From NCBI RefSeq assembly GCF_035222275.1, contig NW_026946359.1:744001-808000 (forward strand): 64,000 nt of DNA, given 5' to 3'. This stretch comes from Podospora bellae-mahoneyi. Lineage: Eukaryota > Ascomycota > Sordariomycetes > Sordariales > Podosporaceae. Positions 52,001 through 64,000 of this stretch are shown here, piece by piece. Position 1 is the first letter of the stretch. The number at the start of each line of letters is the position of its first letter. Position numbers and translations under genes: made by a program. The notes under the pieces were generated by a model. The model saw nothing but the letters and a program-made list of their open reading frames with translations, was not told where the DNA came from and did no database searches.

Positions 52001-55000
52001 GCCAACCCTCAATCGCAGGCGACCGTTGACGCCAACAACCCAGCCAAGCCTTCTGAAAACATTATCATCGTGTGTTCGTCAGGTTCAACGGCCAACAAGC
52101 ACCAAACTTAAAAATGACGTTGTCGGCTATTCAGACAGATCATGGACCACATACACGGAGGGCAACACCCTCCCATAGGCCGATTCTGCCCGCCTCTGTC
52201 ACAAAGACCACCCGGCAGAACTGTCCCAATCATCACAGGATAGGATTTGCCGTCCCGCCAGCATGGCCCTTCCCCGGTTTCCCACAGGTCGCCCTGAAAG
52301 CTCAGAAGTCATGGGACTTGAGCCACGGCGCGTACAATACCAGCCGAACGAAACCACGTTTTCATTTTTTGAGACTACCTACCTTACCACGACGCCGATT
52401 ATCACTCTCGTCATCAGTTTCACAACAACTTCTGTTCGTTTCATCTCAAAGCTGATGTCACACTATGAAAAGGTTACCGTGGGAGCGTGGCCATCGGCCC
52501 GGCAAAGGCTGCTGGATGTTACAAGACGGCATATCTCCAAGACCTTTCTGACATCCAACATACGTAGTGCAGTCAGGTCCCAACCACTCGGTACCTAATT
52601 TGTGGGCTTCGTGAGGCCAAAAATGCCTTGTCCAAATGAAGCAAGCACCGTTGTTGGGCGATACAAATCGGCATGAAAGTCAAAAATGCACTTCATACTT
52701 TCGCTAGCAGACCTGGCCGTTTAGGTTGACGGCGAGGACCAACTACCGAGCAGTGAAGACAAGGCGGTGCCTGCATATTATGGTACGAACCACTTGTGAT
52801 TCTCAGCACCAGAACCACAAGTCTGTGGCGATTGGAAAACGGCAGTTGCGCACCCAACCAAACCCCAAAAAACCAGTCACCTTCAACATACGAGGCCATT
52901 CCGAACGGGCCAGGGCGGGCCGGACTCATCGACGGCGGTTTTTAGCCCGCCTCCTGAGTTTGACTCCCTCATGCTCTCACGCCCTCCCCGAGCCTCCTTG
53001 ACCGAGCAATAATTCCCTCTTATTCATACAGCCACCACCAAAGCAGCTGCCTGCATATTGTTGATTCTTGATCCCCGAGGCCAAACTCTGGGCAATCTTC
53101 ACATTCACCGTCCACAATCTTCTCATCACAACATGTGCTCCCCCAAACCTCGGTCTAAATGTCAAAATATTGTTTTCCTCCTCGCAAGCCCTCACAGCTA
53201 GCCACACCACGCCTGCGCCCCTGATGTATGGCGATGCACCTTGACGAATCTGGGTGTGGATAAGTGCCATCATTTTCTAGGTGAGGGTGTAGAATTCAAC
53301 TTGTTCAACGACCAAGAGCCAGGGCTGGACGGCAGCTAACTTGTTCAGAGCAAACCCCGCTGTACTCCCCGACCCCAAGAATTTCGACGCGCCTTTGGTG
53401 GGTCGCTGACAATGATTGTGGCTCGGTCAACTTTTTTGAGGGGAAGAATGCGATTCTTGTTGGTGGTGACAGGTGGAGGGGAGGGGCTGGGCCGAGGAGA
53501 GTCCGACTCATTGGTTCACCTACCTGATTAGGAAGGTCAGCTAACAGCAGCAGCAAGTCACTCGCGACATTCTCTTTTTTAATTATTTTTCACCGGTTCC
53601 AAAAAAACGCCACTATCATCGGCCCAAGCCATATCTTATCCCACTGTTGCATTTTGCTCAACGGTGGTGAGGTGATGATAGTCCTCCGCGGTGAATGAAG
53701 GTGGTGTAATTCCGATCGTCCGGTTTATGTCTTGGGGACAATAAACGTCAAACAGACCGTTGGTGCGCTTGTCATCATGAACCATATGATGGCACAGAAG
53801 TCTTTTTTTTTTTTTTTGTTTTGCATGGTTCATACGACACAGTGTTTGGTTACAGTGCGTGGGAGCTTGGGTTGCGTTGAGACCCCTGAAAACAAAAACA
53901 CCAACGACAGTGACGGTTACAACGGCATGGGTGATGCATGGCACTTCAACTCAGCACTACATACGGTGAGACGATGGGACGGTGGTGGTGGGTTTGTTTT
54001 TCTATTGAAAACTTGCAGTTGGAGCTGATGCAGGAACCGACAGGAACACTCGCATTGCAGGTTTGGTAGTTGCATTTGGTAGTGTCTTGTCAGTGGAGGC
54101 GATTATAGTAAGGGAAAAGAGAGAAAGTTTGGTTGGGTTAATATAAATCAGACGCTTGAGATGGAACTATAGAAATCCTGGTGGGTTTCCCCAAGCGAAC
54201 TGCTGGCATGTATGGTGTTTAAGTTTGGCTATGGGATGATGGGGACTTGTTGACCATGAGGTAAGGTTGATCAATCTCAAGTCATCCTACGACCTCTTCG
54301 ATCAGTCAACTTAAACAGCGTTAAATCATAATAAACCTCAATACGTCACAGTTAAATTCCCCTATTTTATTTCAGACTCCTCACACCATCTCATCTATAC
54401 GACATAAACGCTCCCGAAATTCATCATTAACGAGACAACCGCAACTCATTCGCCGCCAAAGATAAGTATCAACGACAGAAAACTCTCGGAGATATTCTAA
54501 CTCACCCATGCAAGTGACAACCCCATTCATGACAGTCATATTCCCAGATGAATATAGCCTGAAGAAGAACAATCTTTTGCGCACAGACCGGAACAAACTC
54601 CGACACACATACTGGAAGGGACAGCAGAACAAACACACAGACATCATCATGCCAGGAGACTCTTCAAAAGATCTTGGTAATGTATCGCTTCCCGGAATGC
54701 CGCGCCTGTTTCCTCCTTCTTGTCCCCGGAGGGTAAGTCTGCAGTTTGATGTTGATCATGATACTTAGACGGGTAGGGTTCTCAAGCTTCACTTTTGTTT
54801 CGTGTAGCTTTTTGCGTCTTCTCCCGGGCTCGTTTTTGCTGCAGTTACGATGCATGTCTCCGTCACCGTTGCATCTACTGTATGTATGCTGATGCCCTTC
54901 GCTCCCCAGTTTCGGCAGAGACATTCGCTCGGTATGCATCTACTGCCGGGTAGGTTTCCACCGTGTTTCGAACCTTTGCTCGAGATAAACACCATCGTCG

Positions 55001-58000
55001 TCACTTTGCTACAACGTGATGTTCGGTGGCTCGTGGCGGGTGGCTTGGTGTAGTGTTGCACACCCTCCATCGGTTATGTTTCGCCCTCTGTAGCAAGTCT
55101 GCCCAGGAAGTCTCACCTTCATCCCAACTCTCAAGATGTGTCGTTGCAACCGACAACAACATCATCACCACAACCCTCCATTACACAGCCCAGCAGTGAT
55201 CAACAACCCAACCCCCTTCCTCCCCATCCCCCCGAAAAGAAGAGCCGATGAGCCGACCGTGTATGATATACCTCGCGGTGTTATCGCATATGTATTCTGC
55301 AAGGGGTACATCAAACTCCCTCTTCAGTTTAGCAAGTTCAACATGCAATACAACATTGGCATTCTTCAGCAACACACTCAACTCCCAACAAAAAAAAAAG
55401 CCAAAAAAAAAAAAGAAAAACCGGATAAAAAGCAACAACCGTTCCAAAAAGGCAACTGCTCTCTCAAAACAGACCCCCTGTGATGAATATGACCAAAATG
55501 AAAAAAGTCTGAGCGCTGCTGCTCCCAACGATGAGGCTAAAAAAGTGACAGATATCAAAGGGGAAAGAAGCAAAACCGAGCGCGACGACACTACGGACGC
55601 AAAAAAAAAACACGTGTGGCCCCTGTACCGTCGTCGCGATAATCCAGCGAAACCTTGACCCCGAGATTCGTCGGTTGGTGAGTCCTGAAGCCGGGAAGGT
55701 GAAGCCAGTGAAGTGTGTTCTCGGCGCCTAGATGTCCCATCGGTGGAGTCGCTCGCTGGTGGGCGGACACACGCTACCGGTAGCAGATTCCGTGCCTCTT
55801 TTCGATTGATTTATTACGTACTTCGTGTTTGATGAAAACCACCAGAATGTGTGTGCTGCTTCTTGATAACATTTACTCCGCAGACTTGGCGAGTTTGTTA
55901 TCGCGCTGTATCATTATCGTCAACTTCGTCTTCTCTAGCATTTTGTCCTGTTAATGCCCTGCCTCCCAGGCCCGACTTCACCTGCCCCATCAGCAGAAAG
56001 CTTGTTCCCTCGAGCGCGAAAAAAAAAGCAAAAAGAAAACCCTCTTCTAGCGCCCCGTCGCGATGAAGCACGCCGTCCAACGCTCTTCGCCCCACAATCT
56101 TTCCGGATCCGAGAACGGGCACTGCTGCTGCTCGCTAGCTTAGGGTCAACGGCCGATATTGCAGCATGGGGTAGGTAAGCTACCCTAACGATGTTCGGCT
56201 CATGGTCCGACGACACTGGCCTTGTGGACGCCGAGAAAACCCCAAAGCAGGGGGCAGGCACTCCTGTTGAGAAGAGGGGTTCATCATCTGAGATCGACGA
56301 AAAGGGCTCCATGTGAAAAGCATGTGAGCCAGGATATATCTCGCCAGTTCGTAGATTGATCAACGATAAAATTGCGCAAGGCAAGTTCAAAAACCCACCC
56401 GGCGAATGTTTCGAATGATCAGCAAGAGACTCCAGTTCTCACGATCCTGTCCGTGAACATGGAGCCCATATGGCGTGGTGTTGTATTACAAAGGGGTGCG
56501 CCCGCGCTTTGACAGGTGGGGAGGGAGGCAAACGTGTGGAGGGTTGGGCCGAGAACACTACTCGTCGCGGACATTTGTTGCTGCTGCCTCGTGAGGCTAC
56601 CTGTCGCCATCTAGGACTGGAAAGACTGTCCGGTTCGCGTGGTATCCTGGGGCTTATTATTGCAGGACAAACTGGGTGTGTCGTGTATTACTTTCGGTCC
56701 GGTTCCGCAGCCCCGGGAAAGAGATGAGCCAGCCGGCTTCTGTCCGTCAGTGACAAGAGAACCAACCTGTCTCCGAACATGGCTGCGGTAGCATTATAGG
56801 TGACCACCGTATTCTGCGAGTCTGTGGTGAAGAGCAGTCCTTTCGTGCGAGAATGGCCCGCAGTGATCCAAGGCATTGCGACGTTGAAGAATTGCGGATG
56901 CCACATCCGAACAATGGGAAAATCTCTCCCCAAATGAGACCACTTACCTGGCAAGGGCCTCCTGATTCGATCTCGCGATGGACCAAAACAGATGGTGAAC
57001 GGTCGATCATGGGCGGCTCCAGATCCGGTTTGGTACCTATCTTGTTAGTGAACGGCATGATAACGACATGCCGCCTTGTGCCTCAAATCAACCGGTATCA
57101 GGGCTGAACGAAGCCGCAGTAAGGGATGACAAGCAGGACAACGGGTCTTGAATACTCCTGAGTGGTACCGTGGTTCTCACTTTTCGGGTTCCTGCCTCCC
57201 CTGGCTCCGCCAAGGGGCTCTCAATCCGAACGGTTGGGTCCCCGGCAGCGGATGTCTTTCCATGTTGATGCTGTCCCGACGGTCAGCAAATCCTCTCCCC
57301 AGTACGGGTTCGTAGAAAAGCGGGGTGAAGCCGACTGGCAAGAAAACTCTGAGGCGCGAAGGATTCAGATTGGACGGCTTCTTTAATGACAGGATGGCTG
57401 GTCTGTCCTTGATGGCAGCGAGGGTGAGAAGAAGATTGGAATCAAGGTTGCCAAGGGCGCTGGAGAATTAAAAGCAAAATCAAGGAAAGTACGGTAGGTA
57501 TCTAAGCGTGTTACTAATGGTGGCTTTCTTGAGTTGAGGGAAGGAATGACTTGACCAAGGACACCATGGACGACTAATACACATCAAGGTAAACTTCCTA
57601 ACCCTTAGCTACGTTATAGACTATGTTCCTCATGAAGTGTGAAATAAACTGAGCCACCAGCAGGAAGGAAAAGGCTGACGCAGTGACCCAGAGGCGGCTC
57701 AGGGGCAACCACACATCACACAAGGCACACGAGTTCTGAATGTTCATGATTTGCATTTCCCAGGAGTTGATCCCAAACCAGAAATAACAAAACAAAAATG
57801 TCCCCCACACTGAATGAATGGCCGGGGTAGAGCCCATGTGCCAGAATCAAAATGCCAAAAGCGCCTCCCTCCTTTCCTTCCTTTGTTTCCACCAGGTATC
57901 ATTGTCTACTGTTGATCGACCAAGGAAAAATGATTAGAGCCTACACTCACCAATCTCCACTTTGACATTGACCTGGTAGAACCATTTCCAATCCTCCTTT

Positions 58001-58095
58001 TGTTATGATGTATGCTTATGCCCACCAGACCATGATGCTATAGACTTGAAAGAAAAAAACTACAGTTTAAAAACGCCATGATGATGCCGAGTGTT
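49070..58095. other. 9-kb stretch with no supportable gene
   Basis: Between the receptor-like gene start and the oxysterol-binding protein gene end there is no ORF with a recognisable family, no consistent exon chain and no transposon core. The ORFs are under about 165 codons, usually overlap on opposite strands, and often lack ATG. Base composition seems ordinary, not RIP-like. A/T homopolymers occur near 53800 and 55390-55420. One ATG-initiated hydrophobic 79-codon frame (57837-57598, minus) is noted but not called. The region may be a long regulatory region for the receptor-like gene, noncoding RNA genes, or fast-evolving genes I cannot recognise. Confidence 0.5.
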
Positions 58096-60296
58096 TTACC
58101 CCTGGGCGTCAACAAAGACGTCATCTTGTGAGTCTTCTGTGTCGGCTCGCTTGGGATTCGCAGGCAAGGCCTTCTTCATGTCGTCGTGGAAGTCAATTAG
58201 CGGCCCGGCCTTAGCCTTGTCGCCTGTTGCAGCCAACATTGTCTGAATCTCTGCTGTACTGCGATGGTTGGGGTCCAAGGGAGGCTTTTCCCCTTGAGTT
58301 TGTTTCAATGAAACACTGCTTGCTTTCGTGGACATAGAATCTTCCGAAACCTTGGTCGGTAGGGTCGGGGTCAGGACTGGTGCTCTGCTGTCATCGGCTG
58401 ATGGTCCGTCATTGTTGAGATTGATGAGATTGCTGTCATTGTTGTGGGCTGTCTGAGGGCGTGACTCAGAAAATGATGCTCTTGGTGGTATCACGATCCT
58501 TTTCTCACATTTTTGGCCTGGGATGATTGGATAGATCGCCATGATCTGGGCCGCCTGCTTCTCTGGTGTCTTTCCGTCTCTGTACACAGTTGTTAGCTTG
58601 TGCCCTCAAATTGACCGACGATGGCGTCAAACATTTGAGCATTGATAATCCACTCGAGATCTTCCTCGCCTTCCTCGGATCCGCCAGGACCGCCTCTAAC
58701 TCTCCTAAACAGTCTGGGGTGCCATTCGACACCCTCATTTGCTCTTAAAGCAGCCTCTTCGCGCTGGGTCTCCTCGATTTTCGTCTTTTCGTCGGTTGCC
58801 AGCTCATGGTTACGTTCTTTGACTGCTTGGGCAGTCTTAGCCCACAGCCTTTGAGATTCTCGTTCTTCTTGTTCCTCAAGCGGTCGGCTCAGAGGGGGAC
58901 TATGCTTTGACTTCGTGGCGTTGAAGAACATCTCCTTGTGGCCAGTCTGTAGGGTTTTAGCATTGTGCATCATAGCGGCGCTCAAAACCTCGTACCTTGA
59001 CGTTTCTGAGAAACATCTCTTCACTCCACAGTCCTGAAAGCTCATAGAGCACCTCGCCCGTTTCTTCATTTTTCACCGTTCCACCAATGGCATTATACGT
59101 GCCGCTGACCCAGCCCTTGGTCTTGAACTCAATGTCGGCAACAAGGCCGGTCTCTGGGCATCTCACATAACTGTGATCTCCCAGCTCATATTTCATTTTA
59201 CCAAAGAGAATACCTCTTGCGTACATGTTCGGCTGGGTGAGGATGCTAAATAGTCGATTTGTGTTAGTGCATTGTGCGAAGCTGCAGCAGTGCCGGAACA
59301 TAGGGTGCATATGCTTACTATCTTTCTCCCTTGGTAGGATCCTTGCCGCGATTTTGGAGGGTCAAGATGGCAATGCCTTCCATCATGCTAGCGGCGGAGT
59401 TACCCAGGAATTTGCTCCTGGGTTTTAGCGTCCCATCCACCCGAATGTGGTGACCAGGTACCATATAAAAGTAGCTCGACTTTGGAGGATGGTGAGAGGT
59501 TTGCTCGGAAATGTAGTACGCTCTGGTGTTGTCGGGGAAGTCCCAGTAGCACGAGAAAATCTCGCCCAGAATGGGATTCAAAGGCTTCTTGACACCACTA
59601 AACAGGTGGGTTAGTAAACAGGCATGACTGGTTAGATATCAGAAGGGACTCACGGAGGGCGAATGTGCCAGCCGCTCAGGTAGAATTTGACAACGCCTAA
59701 AAATCTTTCGACCGGATCGTCAATCTGAGGAATCGGCAGCAGCATTTCGGGATGGCACATAAAGCTATAGCGGTTGTCAGCTTCAGTCCTCCTCTCTGTT
59801 CCTTTGAGTAGCGGAGGCAAGCGTACTTTGTGATCCTTTCCAGCATGGAACGGGGCTCCAAGATGAAGGTAGGCAGAACGACTCTACTCAGATCGGCACC
59901 AGGTCTCAACTGGGATATGATGTGGGAAAGGACTGAATACCGGTGTCAGTAGGCGTATATGACCAGATAGCCCTGGAATGGGTGACAGACCGTTGCCCTG
60001 ATCGGGCTCGACTACGAGGGTATCATCTTCGATAGGGTCTGATCCGTCGACAGAGGATCCTCGGCTGCCTACGAAGAAGCGGCATGTTAGCAACAAATAT
60101 GGTCATATATGATCCCGGATGTCCAGTCTCTTGCCTCCCTTGGTGATGCTGTCGGTGCGCCGGTGATGAACTTCAACTGGCTCGCCGTCTACATGATGCA
60201 TCTGCTCAAAATAGGCTCTTGACAAAGTGGAATCGCATGCGACTCACTAGCATTAGAGGTTGCCCTTCGGCGCCCGGAGACGAGTCCCATGACCAT
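58096..60296 (-). CDS. oxysterol-binding protein (OSBP/Osh family)
   Basis: Nine exons (60296-60248, 60188-60135, 60068-59991, 59932-59827, 59764-59654, 59597-59319, 59245-58996, 58946-58616, 58577-58096) give about 579 aa. OSBP-related proteins transfer sterols and phosphoinositides at membrane contact sites. The lipid-binding ORD is complete: [45 protein letters not shown], the signature [34 protein letters not shown]. There is no PH or ankyrin domain, so it belongs to the short class like Kes1/Osh4, with an added Asp/Ser-rich C-terminal tail. Intron 2 uses a GC donor (GGAG|GCAAGA), and the last intron is only 38 nt (58578-58615), ends in GAG, and is the least certain join. The ATG at 60296 is the first in frame that fits. 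Confidence 0.9.
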
Positions 60297-62950
60297 AGTT
60301 TCAGACTTCTGTTTCCTTTCGACTTCACCACTACTCGCGGCCTTTTCGGCAGAAAAATGTTGAGGAAAATAAAGAAAAGTGGAGATTTGGAGGGTAGGGT
60401 GCACGATGGAGGCTCGGAAGACCTGTCAGTATCTTGTGCTCGGCACGGTATTGCTGCGCTATGGTGTTGCGAAGCCAGGAGAAGGTCGAATTCTGGTGCC
60501 TAGAGGCTTCGCAAGAGGAAACAGAAAAAATTACGTCGTTGATCTCTTTACAGGCAACACCAGGCTCCGGATGACGAGCGGGATTCGCAGCTGCCAGAAC
60601 GGCCGGGGCGGGGCAGGGAGCTGGGTGGAGGGTCTGGACCAGGGGAGCAATGACGTGGGGTCCTTGTCAACAGGCGCCTTTTACATCATTTGTTGGGCAA
60701 CAGATTTGATGGACATCAAAGACACTCAGTACATCAAGCGCGGTGAGAGGCCGGCAACGCCTAGACGACACCTCATGCGCCCCAAGACCACGAGGCCTTT
60801 CTAAAGAGGGCAGCTGGAAAGATGATTCCGAATACGTGCCCTCTTTTACACCATAAAGCATGTGCAGGTGCTTTTCTAAATGTCTTGGATCGAAGACTTT
60901 GGAAGAGATTATTCTTCCATGCCATGCCTACCCACGTGGTGGGGGTGAGGGACGGAAGAGGGGTTCAGTCCGACCCCGCAGGAAGTCGCTGTTCTTTGTG
61001 CCGCCACCGTCATGACAGCTGTAGCGGCGGCATTCGAACACATGCGCCGGCGCACCCGTCAACGGAAACGATCAAGATCGGTGATGGCGGAGTTGAAGTG
61101 GATTCTTATAAGTCTACGGAGCACCCAGGATCCGGCAAGGTCGTCCCGGAGACTACAACTAGTTACCGCAGCTCATGGTATCGTGCAACCCTAACCCTCA
61201 CGAGACTGGCCCAGGCTTGAATTCAAGTTCTCGTGCATGTCTCATCGAAAGACGAAGATGCATATATATACTGTAACCAGGGTATCTATTCGTGTAGCGC
61301 CAGCATTTACATATATAGCAGGCCTAACATCTGAGGGTACGTGTCTTTAGATCATTCTTCCTGCCCTGGTCGTCAACTATCTCGATTCCTCGCTCAATCT
61401 CACCAGTCACAACAGATTTGTAGGGCTCAGTCTGGAAACCGATGTCACTGAGGTTATAGATGGAAGCATCGACTGACATGAATCACAGCACTGGTTGAGG
61501 TTGCACAACACATAGGAATTCCAGATACCTCCTTGGTGCAGACTCGCCCAACTGCCTAGGCGGCCGAATGGTGGTCTGGGGACCTGAAGCCTATGTCTGT
61601 GGGCTAGTGCAAAATTTCAGATGGTTCCTCACCATGTTGAAAATGAAGGGATCATTGATAATTACTGCATCAGCCGAGCAGGTCGAGACATGATTTTCAA
61701 GCAGGAGATAAACCAGTTCTTTCTAGACATCAATATCATCACAGGTTAGGTAGTACAGGTACGCCTTGCCCCTTCCTTACCTTGATCACGGATGATGAAC
61801 CTTTCTTTTGACATTGAATTCCTGGAGCCGCAGATCGACATGGATAGACGGCCCCCAGTGCCGTTTCAGGCGTGGGCACGCTAAAAGCCATTGATACCGC
61901 TGCTTGGCCGTCTTGCAGCATGCCCGGTCCAGATTCCGGGCAGGGCAGGGCAGTACGACACCAGCACACAAAACCCCCAAAATATCATCTCGTGAAGATC
62001 AAGTTCAGCTGCACGCTTAATGCACCGTTACATCAGGGCCTTAGTATACGATTCCACGCTGCCTTCGTATTGATGAAGTTTTTTATCAAGGGAAGCCAGC
62101 CAACCAGTTGCTTGCTTGGCCGACGAAACAGCCGATGGATGCCCAAGTCACGAACGTGGAGACTGGAGGGGACTACTGCAGCGGGAAGATGGGCCCGTTC
62201 TCGACCCTGAAACATTGAGCCATCTCCAGCCAGCTTCACCTCGAGATCTTCAGCAGACAGAAATGGGGGTGGACCGGCCAGGACATAACAAGACAAAGAC
62301 ATGGAAAAAAGAGTGTGACGAGAGAGTAAGCTTCCCTCCCTTCTGCAATTGCTTGCCTGCTTCGTTGGCCAGCTCGCAAAGGAGTAGTAACACACGAGTC
62401 CGGACTTTTGAGGCGCGGGCATTGGATTTCCATTCTCTCAAGACGCAGTTCAGGTGCATCCACTGCTGAGCGGCTGTCTCCCAGTTTAGGAAGTAATTCC
62501 CTTGCATCACTGGCGGTATGGTACCTCGCTGGACAGCCCTGGTGCCCCGCATTACCCGCTAACATCAACCCTCGCAGCAGCAAGGTTTCCCGCACATCCA
62601 GTTCATCCCAGGCCTGCACCACACACCACGGGTCCACGAACCACCACAACTTTGTCTCATTTTTCCCATTGAACATAAAACTTGTCCTCTCTCACACCAC
62701 TCTCCCCGAACCCGGCTGCCCGATCCGTCACCTCTGGGCTCGATCGAGCCACATGCCCACTCACGAAGCCCATACGAAAGGGTCCAGTCGGCAGCTCCAC
62801 AATACATTGTTGGGCTGCCAGAGCATCGACGACGAGCACATGCCCGCCTTCCGTTCCGGTCGTGGAAGCCAGCTTGCCAGTACGACCGGTAATTTCCTGC
62901 CCACACGCAGCAGCAACAACGACTGGACAACGTGAACGAGTGCAAGCTCA
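60297..62950. promoter_or_regulatory. 2.65-kb divergent intergenic region
   Basis: This stretch lies between the divergent OSBP-type gene and the partial proline-rich gene. Short ORFs on both strands show no family character. No tRNA or repeat is supported. It probably contains both promoters and possibly a long leader for the rightmost gene. Confidence 0.45.
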
Positions 62951-64000
62951 ATGATGGAGAACGAACCCCCCGCCATTTCTGTGCAGGATGATGGCAAGGG
63001 ATCAAAAAGGGGTCGAATCATGGGGAAGCTCTTTGGACGCGACCGAGATCGAGACCGAAAGGGGTCACAGGGTGCCGCTGATTCTCGTGACCTAAACGAC
63101 TTCTTCCATGGTCCTGGCGACACATTACAGGTCACCCATGCGGCACCTCCCATGCTCGCGAAACTCGACACCAAGAGCATTTCGCGATACCCCAATGCGC
63201 TTCAGGTTCAGGGGACCGGAAGCAACAACTCGCAACAATCCCTTTCCATACGATCCCAAAATGGTAGTCCCAAGAAAAGCAAACCTAACAGAAGGGGAAT
63301 GGTTCTTAGATTTGCAGAAACACCCCCTGAGGTTATGGGCGAGGGTGGTGACATCTGCGAAGTACCAACCATCGAGATCTCGAAACGTCGCAGAGCAAGG
63401 CCGCCACCTTCTCCGATTCCTCCTCGTCATACCGATCTTGGTAACAGTCCAAGATTGCCGATCCGAGAAGCTCAACCAAGCCCGGTGACGTTTGACCCAG
63501 CACCTCTCCGACGCACCCAGACAGGTTTCTCTACGACCTCGGATTCCCCCGACTCAGATATGTCTGCTTCGAGAAACCCATCCGCTCGGCTCCTGGCAAA
63601 TCCCACGGCGGATCATGACGAGAGGCGGAGGTCATTCATAGAAATCCAGCAGGCTGAAATGCGGGAAGCCGAAGGACAGGCGTTTGTCAAGGCGGTTAGA
63701 GCTGCTTCTGGTGACAAGTCCAAGTGGGACGAAGCAGAGGCTGCACCACCTACACCACCAGAGCCAGAGCCTGGATCGGCCATGACTGCGTCACCAGAGC
63801 CCATTCAAACACCCCGATTCCCACCACAGCCGTCGCCAAACACTCCAACCTCAGCACCACCGCCAATTCCAGCCAAAAGACAACGACCTCATCCATCTCC
63901 TATTCCGCCACCACCGCCAGAGCATGCCCCACCGCCATACACACCGTCAATGCCACAAACAAACTCGCCAGAGAGACTAAAACATGCAGCAAGACAACAT
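62951..64000 (+). CDS. proline-rich protein of unknown function, 3' truncated by the window
   Basis: An open frame from ATG-ATG at 62951 continues without a stop for 350 codons to the window edge, so the C-terminus is missing. The N-terminus is basic (GKLFGRDRDRDRKG). A conserved-looking block follows at about residues 105-140 (RRGMVLRFAETPPEVMGEGG, VPTIEISKRRRARPPP). A coiled/charged stretch lies at about 218-255 (ERRRSFIEIQQAEMREAEGQ, AFVKAVRAASGDKSKWDEAE), and then proline-rich repeats with PPxP and PPxY-like motifs (for example PPPPPEHAPPPYTPS). The latter could bind SH3 or WW domains. I do not recognise the family; a cytoskeletal or signalling adaptor role is only inferred. Confidence 0.8.
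   Translation, partial: MMENEPPAISVQDDGKGSKRGRIMGKLFGRDRDRDRKGSQGAADSRDLNDFFHGPGDTLQVTHAAPPMLAKLDTKSISRYPNALQVQGTGSNNSQQSLSIRSQNGSPKKSKPNRRGMVLRFAETPPEVMGEGGDICEVPTIEISKRRRARPPPSPIPPRHTDLGNSPRLPIREAQPSPVTFDPAPLRRTQTGFSTTSDSPDSDMSASRNPSARLLANPTADHDERRRSFIEIQQAEMREAEGQAFVKAVRAASGDKSKWDEAEAAPPTPPEPEPGSAMTASPEPIQTPRFPPQPSPNTPTSAPPPIPAKRQRPHPSPIPPPPPEHAPPPYTPSMPQTNSPERLKHAARQH

Noticed and set aside
51547-52598. Several overlapping plus-strand frames as a possible spliced gene
   Set aside because: Frames do not join with consistent splice sites, and no segment resembles a known protein.
3759-60296. A lipid-metabolism gene cluster (FAB1, PEX2, ISC1, OSBP)
   Set aside because: These genes are spread over more than 56 kb among unrelated housekeeping genes on both strands. 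There is no backbone synthase or pathway regulator.

Overview
This window looks like nuclear DNA of a filamentous ascomycete, most likely a Sordariomycete. The evidence is short introns (about 50-150 nt) with GTRNGY donors, CTRAC-like branch sites and (with one exception) YAG acceptors, C/G-ending codons, long Ser/Pro-rich disordered stretches inside conserved fungal housekeeping proteins, and homopolymer tracts in introns and UTRs. There are no prokaryotic operons, rRNA genes, convincing tRNAs, CRISPR arrays or intact transposons. Start codons were chosen at ATG, and splice joins were read by eye from donor/acceptor sequence and reading-frame continuity.

Layout, left to right: a mitochondrial-type BolA protein (+); an unrecognised 645-aa protein (-); a single-exon 2469-aa Fab1/PIKfyve lipid kinase (+); the karyopherin Kap120 (-); an unusual fusion of a 3-hydroxyacyl-CoA dehydrogenase with a YWTD-type beta-propeller (-), divergent from the peroxisomal RING peroxin PEX2 (+); a polytopic membrane protein with an N-myristoylation-like N-terminus (+); a SWIM zinc-finger protein (-). 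A 4.9-kb gene-poor stretch follows, holding a dense cluster of TGACA/TGTCA pentamers. Then come the Cdc14 phosphatase (-), divergent from the KEOPS subunit Pcc1 (+); a WDR5/Swd3-like WD40 protein with a long RS domain (-), divergent from an Isc1-type sphingolipid phospholipase C (+); a membrane-anchored histidine acid phosphatase (-); a CRT10-family protein (-); a GH5 glycosidase with a signal anchor (-); and a seven-transmembrane receptor-like protein (-). After a 9-kb stretch with no supportable gene come an oxysterol-binding protein (-) and the first 350 codons of a proline-rich protein that runs off the window (+).

The genes are mostly independent housekeeping or signalling genes, not a biosynthetic cluster. 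Several act on lipids or membranes (Fab1, Isc1, OSBP, PEX2, the dehydrogenase fusion), but nothing in the sequence shows co-regulation apart from shared divergent promoters. The most unusual items are the dehydrogenase-propeller fusion, the RS-domain WD40 protein, the TGACA/TGTCA cluster, the large gene-free stretch in front of the receptor-like gene, and two non-canonical introns in the oxysterol-binding protein gene.
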